DNA of 25,455 bases, from contig JABYQR010000507.1 of NCBI GenBank assembly GCA_022592445.1, positions 1 through 25,455 on the forward strand, read 5' to 3'. Shown here piece after piece: positions 1 through 7,728 of this stretch. Positions within the stretch are counted from its first letter, which is position 1. Each line of letters opens with the position of its first letter. The position numbers and the translations under genes were made by a program. The stretch comes from Cytidiella melzeri (Eukaryota > Basidiomycota > Agaricomycetes > Polyporales > Irpicaceae). Under the pieces are notes generated by a model, which worked only from the letters and a program-made list of their open reading frames with translations, did not search any database and was not told where the DNA came from.

Positions 1-38
1 TGTCACCGAGTAAAATGAGGCTTGTCAGCCCATACATT

Positions 39-818
39 CTATTCCATTTCCGCATATACAAAGGTGTTCATGTTGAACAGCCCTTCTAGTAACTCTAAAA
101 TGCAACCCCATCTCCGGTGTATGTCTACAAAGCTAATCCTGCCTAAACTCTTTAAGTCCTTTTTTAACATCCTCCATTCCCTATCCGACATCTTGTCTGT
201 GTGATTCTCCTTGAACCACTGCTCGATCATGAAGACACAACCAATCAGCAGCTGGGCTTTCTCCCAACAAGTGTTGAGCTGGTGATTGAACAATTGGCCA
301 CCACTTGAGAAAGAGGCGTCCAGCTTCTTGAGCACAGGCTCAAGCCTTTGACAGGCTGCTGTGACCATCAGTTCAAACTCCTGCTGACAAAGCATACGCT
401 TTGTTTTATGGAAGTGGAGAGAAGCAAAGAGCAAAGTGGGAGTGGGAATGTAAGTGCGTTGGTTGCGCTCCTTGATATGCTGGAGAAGAGAAAGCTTTTC
501 AGCTCCTTCTTCTCTTGCTACTCGATACAACCGAGAAGGCTGAGTTGAGACATGAGGTGAGAGACCTTGCTCATGCAAGCTTGGTTCTCCTCATGCTCGA
601 TGGTGGTGCGAGCCTGCTCCTCGAGGTCGATCCTCTTGATGAGGGGCTTGTTATCGGGGTACTTGAGCCAGCGAGGCTTGCCAGCATCCTTGAACTTGTT
701 GAGTGTCTCTTTCAAGAAGGTGAGATGTTCTTGAAGTCCAGTGACTTCGTTGCAGATGGGGATAGAGTAGGGGACCTTGCAGCCAGACCTAGCAGCGACG
801 TAGCGGGATAGTGACATG
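39..818 (-). pseudogene. accessory ORF1 upstream of gag, frameshifted copy (left element)
   Basis: The likely start is the ATG at 818 (MSLSRYVAARSG). Coding runs in one frame to about 518-578 and continues in another frame to 39, so a frameshift lies in that overlap. The C-terminal part carries a signature, W..L..D.K.LGRISF..I.RR, that recurs in the ORF1 copies at 4510-5142 (W..L...CKAIGKVSF..L) and 6904-7683 (L...L.SVGQINF..L.KR). All three ORFs precede a gag gene or sit where gag should follow. No enzyme motif, zinc finger or membrane segment is visible. Two stretches look helical and charged. Function unknown; a structural or nucleic-acid-binding role in the particle is only a guess. Confidence 0.6.
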
Positions 819-1379
819 GTGAACTGTGTGACAATGTGTAATGAGCTTGACAGCTCAGTGATGTGCAAAACAAATCTCCAACAAGGAGAGGTCCTGTGTG
901 TGCGTGGGGTAGTGCCAGCGTCAGCCTGAACTCTCTCTCCAGGTCTGGTAGTGCAGAGGATCTCCGTCACGGTTCCTCCCGTGCGGCAAATGGTTGGCGG
1001 ATCAGTATTACACTGACCCTAAGTCCTGCCAGAACAAGTTACCTGTCTTCGTGCCTAGGCACTCATGGGCTTCTAGTCCTGTTGTCTAGCTTTTGAAACA
1101 AGCGTCTGACACCAGACTCCACTATCACCTGTGGGGCGGCACACTTTCATCATGTTGGCATAATGCCAACCCCTCTGATCAGCTCTAGGAGCGTTGGGCA
1201 AGAGGGTGATTCAAGTTGTGCGCATTAAGGCAAAGCCTAGACACAACTACCACTTAGAGCCTATGGTCCGGCTACCTCTATTTCTAGAGAACTTGTAAAG
1301 GGGCCCACGCACAGGCACAAGACCTAGAAGAAAGGGGAAACAAACCTCCAGCACATCGAGAGATGTGAGGGAGTAGGGG
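819..1379 (-). other. leader of the left LTR element, no gene seen
   Basis: This stretch lies between the primer-binding site and ORF1 of the left element. I see no convincing ORF on either strand; the open frame upstream of the ATG at 818 has no recognisable content. It is best read as untranslated leader. Confidence 0.45.
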
Positions 1380-1389
1380 CAGTCTTATC
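1380..1389 (-). promoter_or_regulatory. putative self-priming primer-binding site (left element)
   Basis: On the minus strand the LTR ends in TGTTACA at 1394, followed by TTGA and then GATAAGACTG. Those ten bases are the exact reverse complement of CAGTCTTATC at 1529-1520 in the LTR, about 35 nt downstream of the TATA box, where the RNA should start. The stretch does not begin with the TGG expected of a tRNA-primed site. This is the arrangement known from Tf1 of fission yeast and sushi-type elements, where the RNA 5' end folds back and primes reverse transcription. Confidence 0.6.
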
Positions 1390-1393
1390 TCAA

Positions 1394-1741
1394 TGTAACA
1401 GTTAAGGTTATACTCACCAGATAAGTGTTTAATTTGAGGGGGAGATAGAGAGATAGAGAGTAGAGTGTTGGTGAGAGTGTGTACTGGGGAGTACTGAGTA
1501 GTCCTTTATAAACAGAGTGGATAAGACTGAGGGGGATATGCCCTCAGGAGTGCCTCTATATATACATGAAGGGGAGGACCCCAGGTACTACCCTAAGACC
1601 CCTAATATCTACATGAGTAAGCAAAGTAATCTACTTTACTAAGCATGCCCTATGCACTAGTGGTGCCACATCAATAATCAACCAATAGTAAATGTCCCCA
1701 TGACCTGACCCCATGACCCAGTCCCAAGGCTAGACTTGTTT
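1394..1741 (-). repeat. LTR fragment, same family as 23541-24265
   Basis: It begins TGTAACAG on the plus strand and aligns with 23541-23887 with scattered substitutions and small indels. Similarity stops near 1741, so the U3 enhancer region is lost. The core promoter is kept: TATATATAG on the minus strand (1564-1556) and the start-site motif CAGTCTTATCC. Confidence 0.85.
1519..1564 (-). promoter_or_regulatory. LTR core promoter (TATA box and start region)
   Basis: The minus-strand TATA box is at 1564-1557. The sequence CTCAGTCTTATCC, with A at 1528, lies 36 nt downstream. The same spacing and a similar start motif occur in the LTRs at 5294-5328, 6617-6652 and 23675-23710. The start site is inferred from spacing and from complementarity to the primer-binding site. 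Confidence 0.55.
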
Positions 1742-1962
1742 TATGGTGCACATCACTTAGATGCCACCACTATTGTACAAGGTTCTGGGAACGTCAACCC
1801 TGATGGCAATAGTTAGTTGCTCTTGTGAATAGATCAAGAATAACGTGCATAGTAATCCCTCTAGAGGAATTGTCCGTAGCTTTTGAAATCAAAAATGTTG
1901 TGTTGGCCAACTTTGCCACTGCCATATATACAAATCACTATTACTATATATGGTATATTATG
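1742..1962. other. AT-rich spacer, no gene seen
   Basis: No ORF with recognisable content is present. The stretch contains several TATATA runs around 1924-1960. It separates the broken LTR from the transposase remnant. Confidence 0.4.
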
Positions 1963-2246
1963 TCAGCCATCCATCATTTTTGCCAGCCACTCTGGGACTC
2001 GACAATGGGAGGTGTATTGGTGGGAACTGAATGATTGGACTTTGCGCTGAGCCTCTTTCACATCCAAGCCTTCTTTATACATGTCAATAAATCTCCATGC
2101 GCAATGCTCCAACTTCCAAGTGCGCTCTATTGGAACTGAGGCAATTGCTCCCGGCATGTTCTTGTGCAAGGTGTCAGAAGTATAGTCACAATGCTCCCGT
2201 AGATATTTCTTGACAGCACCCCAAAAGTACTCAATGAAATTTATTT
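1963..2246 (-). pseudogene. C-terminal fragment of a DDE transposase (IS630/Tc1/mariner-like)
   Basis: The minus-strand reading contains INFIEYFWGAVKKYLREHCDY followed by a basic tail ending SSHQYTSHCRVPEWLAKMMDG. LNxIExxWGxxK is the block that carries the third catalytic acidic residue (E) in Tc1/mariner/IS630-type DDE endonucleases, and this long form is common in agaricomycete DNA transposons. The first two catalytic Asp regions are absent. Upstream, the coding frame meets an LTR end at 2247, so the gene was cut by an insertion just before the E motif. The residues that appear to continue the protein upstream of 2247 are translated LTR, not transposase. Confidence 0.65.
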
Positions 2247-2333
2247 TGTTGTGGATGGCCCGACTAGCCCTTAACTTTTGCAATTTACCTCTTGTATTTA
2301 TCTGTAAAACATTGGGCTGCAACCCAATTGGTA
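2247..2333 (-). repeat. LTR-D terminal remnant
   Basis: The plus strand starts TGTTGTGGATGGCCCGACTA, the reverse complement of the LTR-D end at 13590. It stays similar for about 87 bp, then diverges near 2333. It is the 3' terminal part of an LTR-D in minus orientation, abutting the transposase fragment. Confidence 0.7.
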
Positions 2334-2503
2334 CCCTGAGGGACTCTTCTTGCTTCTTACTGTCACTGGCAACAAAATTCCCACGGTTGGGAATCCACCT
2401 TGGAGAGGCCACGAACGCATTGGAGGTCCAGGAAACAACTAGACTTTACTTTACATTACATAGACGTAGACCTTAGACTTAGTGTGAGACTCGCTGGGAC
2501 ACT
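2334..2503. other. flank of the LINE ORF1, possible 5' untranslated region
   Basis: No ORF is recognisable. It may be the 5' untranslated region of the LINE-like element, since ORF1 starts at 2504, but no element boundary or target duplication is visible. Confidence 0.25.
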
Positions 2504-4079
2504 ATGAGCAAGACTGGGGTAACAACGCGAGGAGCACAGCCCAGATGTTTGGGGGCGGCAGCTCCCGAGCCTGACAACTCCAGCCTCACACCCCTCTCTT
2601 TTGTAGAAGCACACACATACCTTACGAAGCAGACACTAATACCAGACGGCCCACCCACGACAGAAGGCTTAACCACAGCAATCCTACACATAGCCAGGAA
2701 CACCAAGTCTGCCACGGCCAAGAAGTGCATCACAGCGCTGGCAGAATACGCAAAGGCCATTGAACTAGAATACCAGGCTCATTACATTGCAAAAATGGTA
2801 CAGGAACACTTGGAACGCACCATCCAACGCATTGACAATGGCACAAACAAACTCAGCAGCGTGCTCGAGAAGGTCACCTCAACCACGACCTTCCTGGCAG
2901 ACAGGCAAACCGAACTAGCCTCAAACGCAAATGACATCACTCAGGCAGGCAAGACAATTCAGGAACACACCACTCAGCTCTCTTCCCGCACATCCACATC
3001 CACAACCTCTTACGCACAGGTGGCAGCACTTGCAAACAATGCCAACCTCCCGCCAGCCCACGCCAGCACAATAGCAAGGGCAGAAATCAGAGCTAAGCAG
3101 ATCATCATTGACGGATACACGACGAGTGACTCTGACGATCTGCTCACAGAAGAGATCCTGCTGCAGAAGGCAAACCTGGCGCTCCAAATGATGAAAGCCC
3201 CGGAGAACGTAAAGTTCAAAGGGCTACGACGACTGGCAAACGAGGGACTCATGTACAAAATGAACTCGGTGGAGAGTGCGAGATGGGCCAACACCTCGGA
3301 GACGCGAAAGGAGTTCCTCAAACACTTCGGAGGGGGAGGAGAGGTCTCACTGAGGAACAGAACCCATCAGGTATTGATTGACTTCGCACCCATTCACTTC
3401 GCGGCCCAGGACCAAAACACGCTCAGGCAACTGGAGGAGCACAACGAGTGGGAGTCGGGCTCAATAGCGGAAGCAAGATGGGTAAAGCTGCCGGAGAAGC
3501 AATCACCCTCACAGCAAACAGCCCTGCTTTCCCTCCAGGTCACCACGGCAGAGATGGCGAACCACATGATAAGGAACGGCATCATAGTCTGCGGTAAGTC
3601 CCTGCGTGCGCGGAAGAACCTCCCTGAACCACAACGATGCCTCAAATGTCAAACAATTGGCACAAGACACTTGGCAGCGGACTGCAAATCCATACACAAC
3701 ACGTGTGGTAACTGCGGTAGCATAGCGCACCCCACCAGAGACTGCCAGGTAACAGACCCGGCCAAGTACCACTGCGCCAACTGCTTTCCGTTGGTCAGAC
3801 AAACCTTACAAGGGCCCGAGAGAGGGGGAAGTAGGCGGACGAAAAGAGATTGGCCTGGACGGCGAATGGATGGAAGTACAAGACAGGAGGGGCAGAACTC
3901 AGCAAAGGAAACAGACACAGCTGAGTATTTTCCAACCAGCGCATTACACTCAGACTATGCTGCCTTTCCAGAATCCGAGAGGGGCTCTGCCAACGCACCG
4001 CACACAACCCCCGTTCCGCTCCCCTCCACCCCGACACACACTCCCCCCCGCCACAATGCTCCGTTCCCGGGAGACGTGA
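2504..4079 (+). pseudogene. ORF1 (Gag-like, CCHC zinc knuckles) of a non-LTR retrotransposon, 3' truncated and frameshifted
   Basis: The ORF opens with ATG at 2504 (MSKTGVTTRGAQ). The N-terminal third has a helical, Gln/Thr-rich stretch, then a basic central domain, then cysteine knuckles. The second knuckle CGNCGSIAHPTRDC (near residue 401) is a perfect CX2CX4HX4C. The first, CLKCQTIGTRHLAADC (near 379), has CX6H spacing. A third begins HCANC near 422 and is broken by frameshifts around 3786-3835. The original C-terminus is in another frame (GEWMEVQDRRGR onward, to 4079). This layout matches ORF1 of fungal LINE-like elements, which bind the element RNA. ORF2 (endonuclease and reverse transcriptase) is absent: around 4075-4085 the sequence passes abruptly into a gypsy gag on the other strand. 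Confidence 0.75.
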
Positions 4080-4465
4080 GTGGACGTGGCAGCTGCTGTT
4101 AGTTGTGCTACCATTAGGGCGGCCACTTGGTTGGTGAGTTCAACCATTTTCTGTGTCAGAATTCCAAACATATTTAGCATATCCTGGGTGCTCAGGTTGG
4201 GTGTGGGGTTGGGGGCGGCATCAGGAGCAATGTGCTGGATGGGATCCATCTCGGATTGTGGGTTGGTGATAAGATGAAGGTTTTCAACAGAGGGTGGTTG
4301 GTAGGTTTCCATGTAGTACTTGTGTTCAATAGCTTCAGTTGGGTCTAACTGATTGAACTGATTGGGGCACGGTTGCTTTTCCACACTCGTAGAACAACTT
4401 TTTGTCTTTTCAAAAGTGGTCATTGGTGACCAAGATAGGATTGAAGAAGTGAATGCAATTATCAC
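4080..4465 (-). pseudogene. N-terminal Gag fragment of a gypsy element
   Basis: The minus-strand frame contains QPCPNQ, shared with the Gag of gypsy2 near 7790, then an Asn/Pro-rich stretch and a helical segment (STQDMLNMFGILTQKMVELT) that would be a coiled-coil-like N-terminal helix. A start at ATG 4249 (MDPIQHIAP) or further upstream is possible. The capsid and zinc-knuckle parts are missing because the reading runs into LINE sequence near 4080. Confidence 0.5.
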
Positions 4466-4509
4466 AAGGAAGACTTTCAGATGACATGATGGGCAAAACT
4501 ATGGACTAT

Positions 4510-5142
4510 CTAGATCCACTCAAAGTAGCTATCCCTATTGACTACGTTCAGCTGTGCCAGAACTTTGTTGTAGTTCTTACGGAGCTGCTGAAAAGAAACT
4601 TTTCCTATTGCTTTGCACCCCTGATCTATGAGTTGCCACTTGCAGTTGGCTGTGAGTGGTGCGAGGTCGTCAAGTTGGTTGAGGAAACGATTGACCTTGT
4701 TGACGAGGTGGAGCAATGCGCGATGGTGGCCGGGGTCTGCACGGTTAAGGAGTTCTTTGAGCTCAGTGAGAGCTTGCAGCTGAGCGCGGACAACTGTGAG
4801 TTTTGGCATAAAGATGCCTACGAGTTTGCAAGGTGCTAGCTTCTTGAACTCGACGAGCACCGGCTTACGTGCGGCAGGAGCAGGAGTGGGTGCGGGAAGT
4901 TTAGCAAGCTGCTCAGCAAGAATTAGCTTGTGAGTGTGTTGCTCTGCTAGAATGCAATCATGTTCTTTGGCAGCATGTTCTCTGTATGCTTGGGTAGAAG
5001 TGCAAAGTTTCTGATTTTGCTCATATGAGGGGACTGTAAGGGTGATGCCTTTGACAGGCGGCTTCTTGGACACATATTTAGCAACAGTGACCAGGTCTTT
5101 TTCAGACCAATGGTGAGGTTGACTGCTCTTTGTTAAGACCAA
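4510..5142 (-). pseudogene. accessory ORF1 upstream of gag (middle copy, 5' truncated)
   Basis: About 210 residues are open in one frame with no ATG near the 5' end; a TAG precedes TTG at 5142, so the true start was lost at the LTR junction. It aligns with gypsy2 ORF1: WSEKDL...YVSK with YTEKDL...YVSL; KPVLVEF.K....VGI..PK with KPITLNF.K....VGI.KPK; and CKAIGKVSFQQLRK with LQSVGQINFTQLCK. Composition is Leu/Lys/Ala-rich and mostly helical. No catalytic motif is seen. It ends TAG just before the gag region, which is in another frame. Confidence 0.65.
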
Positions 5143-5830
5143 CTATCGTCAAGGGACAAGTTGTCAAGTCAGAACCCCTTGGTGTAGCTACACACAAAGT
5201 TGGCTGATGGTCCAGGCCGTGCGGTTGCTGTCAAGCACAGTGGCAGACAGATGATGGTTCAATTAAAGGAATATTGATACAAAGTGGATAGACTGAGGTT
5301 CTAGCCCCGTGTCTAGTGGCTATTTATACATGTTGACCTAACTACTTTTGGACCAGTCCGGAGTAGTGGTAGCAAATCGGAGGAATAGAAAGGAAGAACA
5401 ATACACAGAGAACAACCACTGCTTTGGAAAGCCAATAAGAGAAAAGACCGTCAAGGTGTGGAAACAAGGGACAATATAAAAGTGAAACATGAGGCAAAGG
5501 TCAATAGAGAAGGGGTTGAACCCAAAATAGGAGATAGACGGGGTTGGGCCCACGACAGGGGGTTGGACCCAATGGAGTGGTAACGGAGGTATGGAGAGGC
5601 CGAGGGTTGAACCAAGGCAATGGTAACCAGTCAGAGTTAGGTCCGAGGTTTGAATGGACACAAGGAGACAACTAATGACATAATAGTCCGTGTTGAACGG
5701 AGGCAATGTGGATCAGGGAATGATGGAGGAAGGACGAGTTGGATCGTCAAGGCAATTGTAAAGAAGACTGGTCATCAAGATAATTGAAGAAGTAAAGCAA
5801 AATAATAGGGTGTGAAGACCGTTTGTAACA
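5143..5830 (-). repeat. probable LTR of the middle gypsy remnant
   Basis: On the minus strand it may start TGTTACAAAC (5830) and run to about 5131-5164; the inner end is uncertain. It holds a TATA box TATAAATA at 5328-5321 and, 34 nt downstream, CTCAGTCTATCCACT, nearly the start motif of the LTRs at 1519-1564 and 23675-23710. The outer terminal repeat is imperfect, so the boundaries are approximate. Confidence 0.45.
5294..5328 (-). promoter_or_regulatory. LTR core promoter (TATA box and start region)
   Basis: TATAAATA lies at 5328-5321 and AGTCTATCC starts at 5294 on the minus strand. Spacing and start motif agree with the other LTR promoters in this window. Inferred from pattern only. Confidence 0.45.
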
Positions 5831-6093
5831 CTCTTACACTTGGCAGCAAGAGCATTGAGGAAAGAGGGGGGGAGGCACCTCTTAAGCTAAGGCTCGTTCG
5901 TAGAGAGGTCCTTGGAAAAACGGGAGTGCGTGTCTTTATGCACTAGACAATGCAAGAGGTTCAAACAGTCAACGTAAGTGGTAGCTCAACGGTATGGTGA
6001 GACCAGAGACGTACTTGTCAAACAGCATTGAACTTTTGTAAACGGTGGGGGAGGAGATATAAACCCAGGGGTTACACAACAATCTCAACCTGA
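5831..6093. other. spacer between two LTRs, no gene seen
   Basis: There is no coding potential on either strand. A TATAAA at about 6057 could mark another decayed LTR ending just before 6094, but no repeat partner is present in the window. Confidence 0.35.
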
Positions 6094-6393
6094 TGTCACG
6101 GAGATGGAGCTTAATGCAGCAACTAGGGACACAATGTGGAAGACGATGACAAGGTGGTGGCAGGTGTGTAGCACAATGCTCTCACCAAGTATAAACCTTA
6201 TTCAGGTAGCTAGCCCAGAAAAGACCAAGTTAGTATTGTGACTACCAGCTATGTAGTACAAGAGGGGGTTGCTTACCTATCCCAGTAAAGGCCAAGAGGT
6301 CGAGATGGGGGGCTAGAAGCGTACATGCAGCAGTATATATAGACTTCAGGGACCTGCGCACAGACCATGGTAAGGGCAGGCTTTGAAAGAAGC
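6094..6393 (+). repeat. LTR-D copy A, first 300 bp, interrupted by gypsy2
   Basis: It starts TGTCACGGAG and matches 12835-13134 and 22628-22927. Similarity ends exactly at 6393, where TGTCACGAAC, the start of the gypsy2 LTR, follows. The remaining 450 bp of LTR-D are not found after gypsy2, so that side was deleted. Confidence 0.8.
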
Positions 6394-6874
6394 TGTCACG
6401 AACATGCCCACTTTTTCCTTTGATTTTCCTTATCTTATCGTATGAATGGCACATGGCTCCTGCATGTGATCAAGTACATGTGACAGAATGGTCACATGAT
6501 CATAGAAGGTGCTGCAACATTGTGGAACATTGTAGAACATTGCACCATAGCACTCCATATGTTCCCACAGCAGTGTTAGGAGTACAGACCCAGTACCAGA
6601 GGTCCTTGTCTGAGATTATATAAACCCACTCTGTAGCTCCCAAACGACCTCAGATTCTACCTCCTGGTCTTCAGGTGACGTCCACCTTGTACTAGGTCCA
6701 TTGCAGTACTAATATAACCTGGTCTTTAGCTCATTGTTAGCTGCTCCCTCATCGTCGTTTCTACTTCCTCAACATCATTTCCCTTGTCATCATCATCCAC
6801 GCGAGTTCGCTTGTCGTTCCTCCACCCCGTTGTCACTTCCTTGCTCTTCATAGAGTTTGGTTGTGTTCCTGACA
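6394..6874 (+). repeat. 5' LTR of gypsy2 (481 bp)
   Basis: It starts TGTCACGAACA and ends TGTTCCTGACA; the ends are inverted repeats matching at 10 of 11 positions, which fixes both boundaries. TATATAA is at 6617. Upstream are a perfect inverted repeat CATGTGAC-6-GTCACATG (6477-6498) and a 10-bp-period repeat (6515-6544). No 3' partner LTR is present in the window. Confidence 0.75.
6617..6652 (+). promoter_or_regulatory. gypsy2 LTR core promoter and presumed RNA start
   Basis: TATATAA lies at 6617-6623. The presumed RNA 5' end is AGATTCTACC from 6652, 35 nt downstream, in a CTCAG context like the other LTRs here. It is supported by complementarity to the site at 6877-6887. Confidence 0.5.
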
Positions 6875-6876
6875 TT

Positions 6877-6887
6877 AGGTATAATCT
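6877..6887 (+). promoter_or_regulatory. putative self-priming primer-binding site of gypsy2
   Basis: After the LTR end and TTA comes AGGTATAATCT. The reverse complement of the presumed RNA 5' end (6652-6662, AGATTCTACCT) is AGGTAGAATCT, which matches at 10 of 11 positions. No TGG start typical of tRNA priming is present. This mirrors the left element (1380-1389). Confidence 0.55.
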
Positions 6888-6903
6888 CTGTACGCTCGCC
6901 TGG

Positions 6904-7683
6904 ATGTCACGCAACCGCACACTTCCTTTTCCCCAAACTTCTAAAAAGTTTAGTCCCCCCGGGTTACCATTACATGGTATTGGCCTGGACCCTTGATCTT
7001 ACATCTTACCTCGTGGTTGTATTGTCCACCGTAACGTACCCAAGTTCTTCTTCAAGGCTCAACAGGAACTGCGCAAACAAGGTTGTCCCCATCTCTACAC
7101 AGAGAAAGACCTCAAAGCCATTGTTTTGTACGTCTCACTCTGCCCCCACTACCACCCTCTAGGCACCAGACTTCCCACCTTCGACCACAAGAAATTTGCT
7201 CGTGACAACAAGTCCATCAAGAAACGTGCACGCACAGAACGTGCACAAACCCTCGCTGACCAAATTGAGAAGTTGTCTCTCAAAGACCGCATCTCCTGGG
7301 CACCTGCACCACCTCGACCAGACGCGCAGAAACCAATCACCCTCAACTTCTACAAGTTTTTTATCAAGGATCAAGTAGGCATCCTCAAGCCAAAGGTTGA
7401 GGCCACTACGAGATGCCTCAAAATATTGATTGAACTCACTCGATACCAGGATGACTTGCAGACAAAGTCAGTCTTACTGTTAAACAACAATTTTCTATAC
7501 CTTGCAGAACATCCGGAGGAAGTACTCTCCACGCGCACGCCCACTCAACTTAAAGCACTGAATTGGGGCCTGCAGTCAGTAGGGCAAATCAACTTCACAC
7601 AATTGTGCAAGAGGTTGACAGAAGTCACAAGTAGAGTTGCGTTTGTAGCAGACAGAGGAGATTTCAAGAAACTTCCACTGTAG
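6904..7683 (+). pseudogene. accessory ORF1 of gypsy2
   Basis: ATG at 6904 (MSRNRTLPFPQ), 29 nt after the LTR end, opens a frame of about 259 codons with one internal TGA at 6997-6999. It ends with a TAG TAG pair at 7681-7686. Recognisable blocks shared with the copy at 4510-5142 are YTEKDL.AIVLYVS, KPITLNF.K....VGILKPK and SVGQINFTQLCKR. It is helical and basic, with no catalytic or zinc motif visible. Gag follows in the same frame beyond the double stop. The ORF recurs three times before gag in this window, so it belongs to the element rather than being noise. Confidence 0.7.
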
Positions 7684-7728
7684 TAGATAGTCATCATTGA
7701 GTGCAATAATCTACTCCACATTTTTGAC

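Larger units (their letters stand above)
1..1741 (-). mobile_element. 5' part of a Ty3/gypsy-type LTR retrotransposon (left element)
   Basis: Reading the minus strand from 1741 downward gives a partial LTR (1741-1394), a primer-binding site (1389-1380), a leader of about 560 nt, and an accessory ORF1 (818-39). Gag and pol would lie beyond the left edge. The LTR matches the complete LTR at 23541-24265 at roughly nine positions in ten, so the two are the same family. They cannot be one element, because here the internal region runs left and there it runs right. The upstream (U3) part of this LTR is missing beyond 1741. Confidence 0.75.
4080..5830 (-). mobile_element. remnant of a gypsy-type LTR retrotransposon (LTR, ORF1, start of gag)
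   Basis: On the minus strand the order is LTR (about 5830-5143), ORF1 (5142-4510), then the gag N-terminus (4465-4080), cut by the LINE junction. The order matches gypsy2 at 6394-9132. ORF1 follows the LTR with no PBS or leader, so sequence between them has been deleted. Confidence 0.6.

Noticed and set aside
3950..4080. Gag reading frame continuing across 4080 on the minus strand
   Set aside because: The opposite strand there is the real C-terminal coding sequence of the LINE ORF1, so the extension is antisense read-through past the junction.
5955..6010. tRNA-like pieces (TAGCTCAACGG resembling an A box, GGTTCAAAC resembling a T loop)
   Set aside because: The T-like piece precedes the A-box piece, and no cloverleaf or B box at the right distance can be formed.
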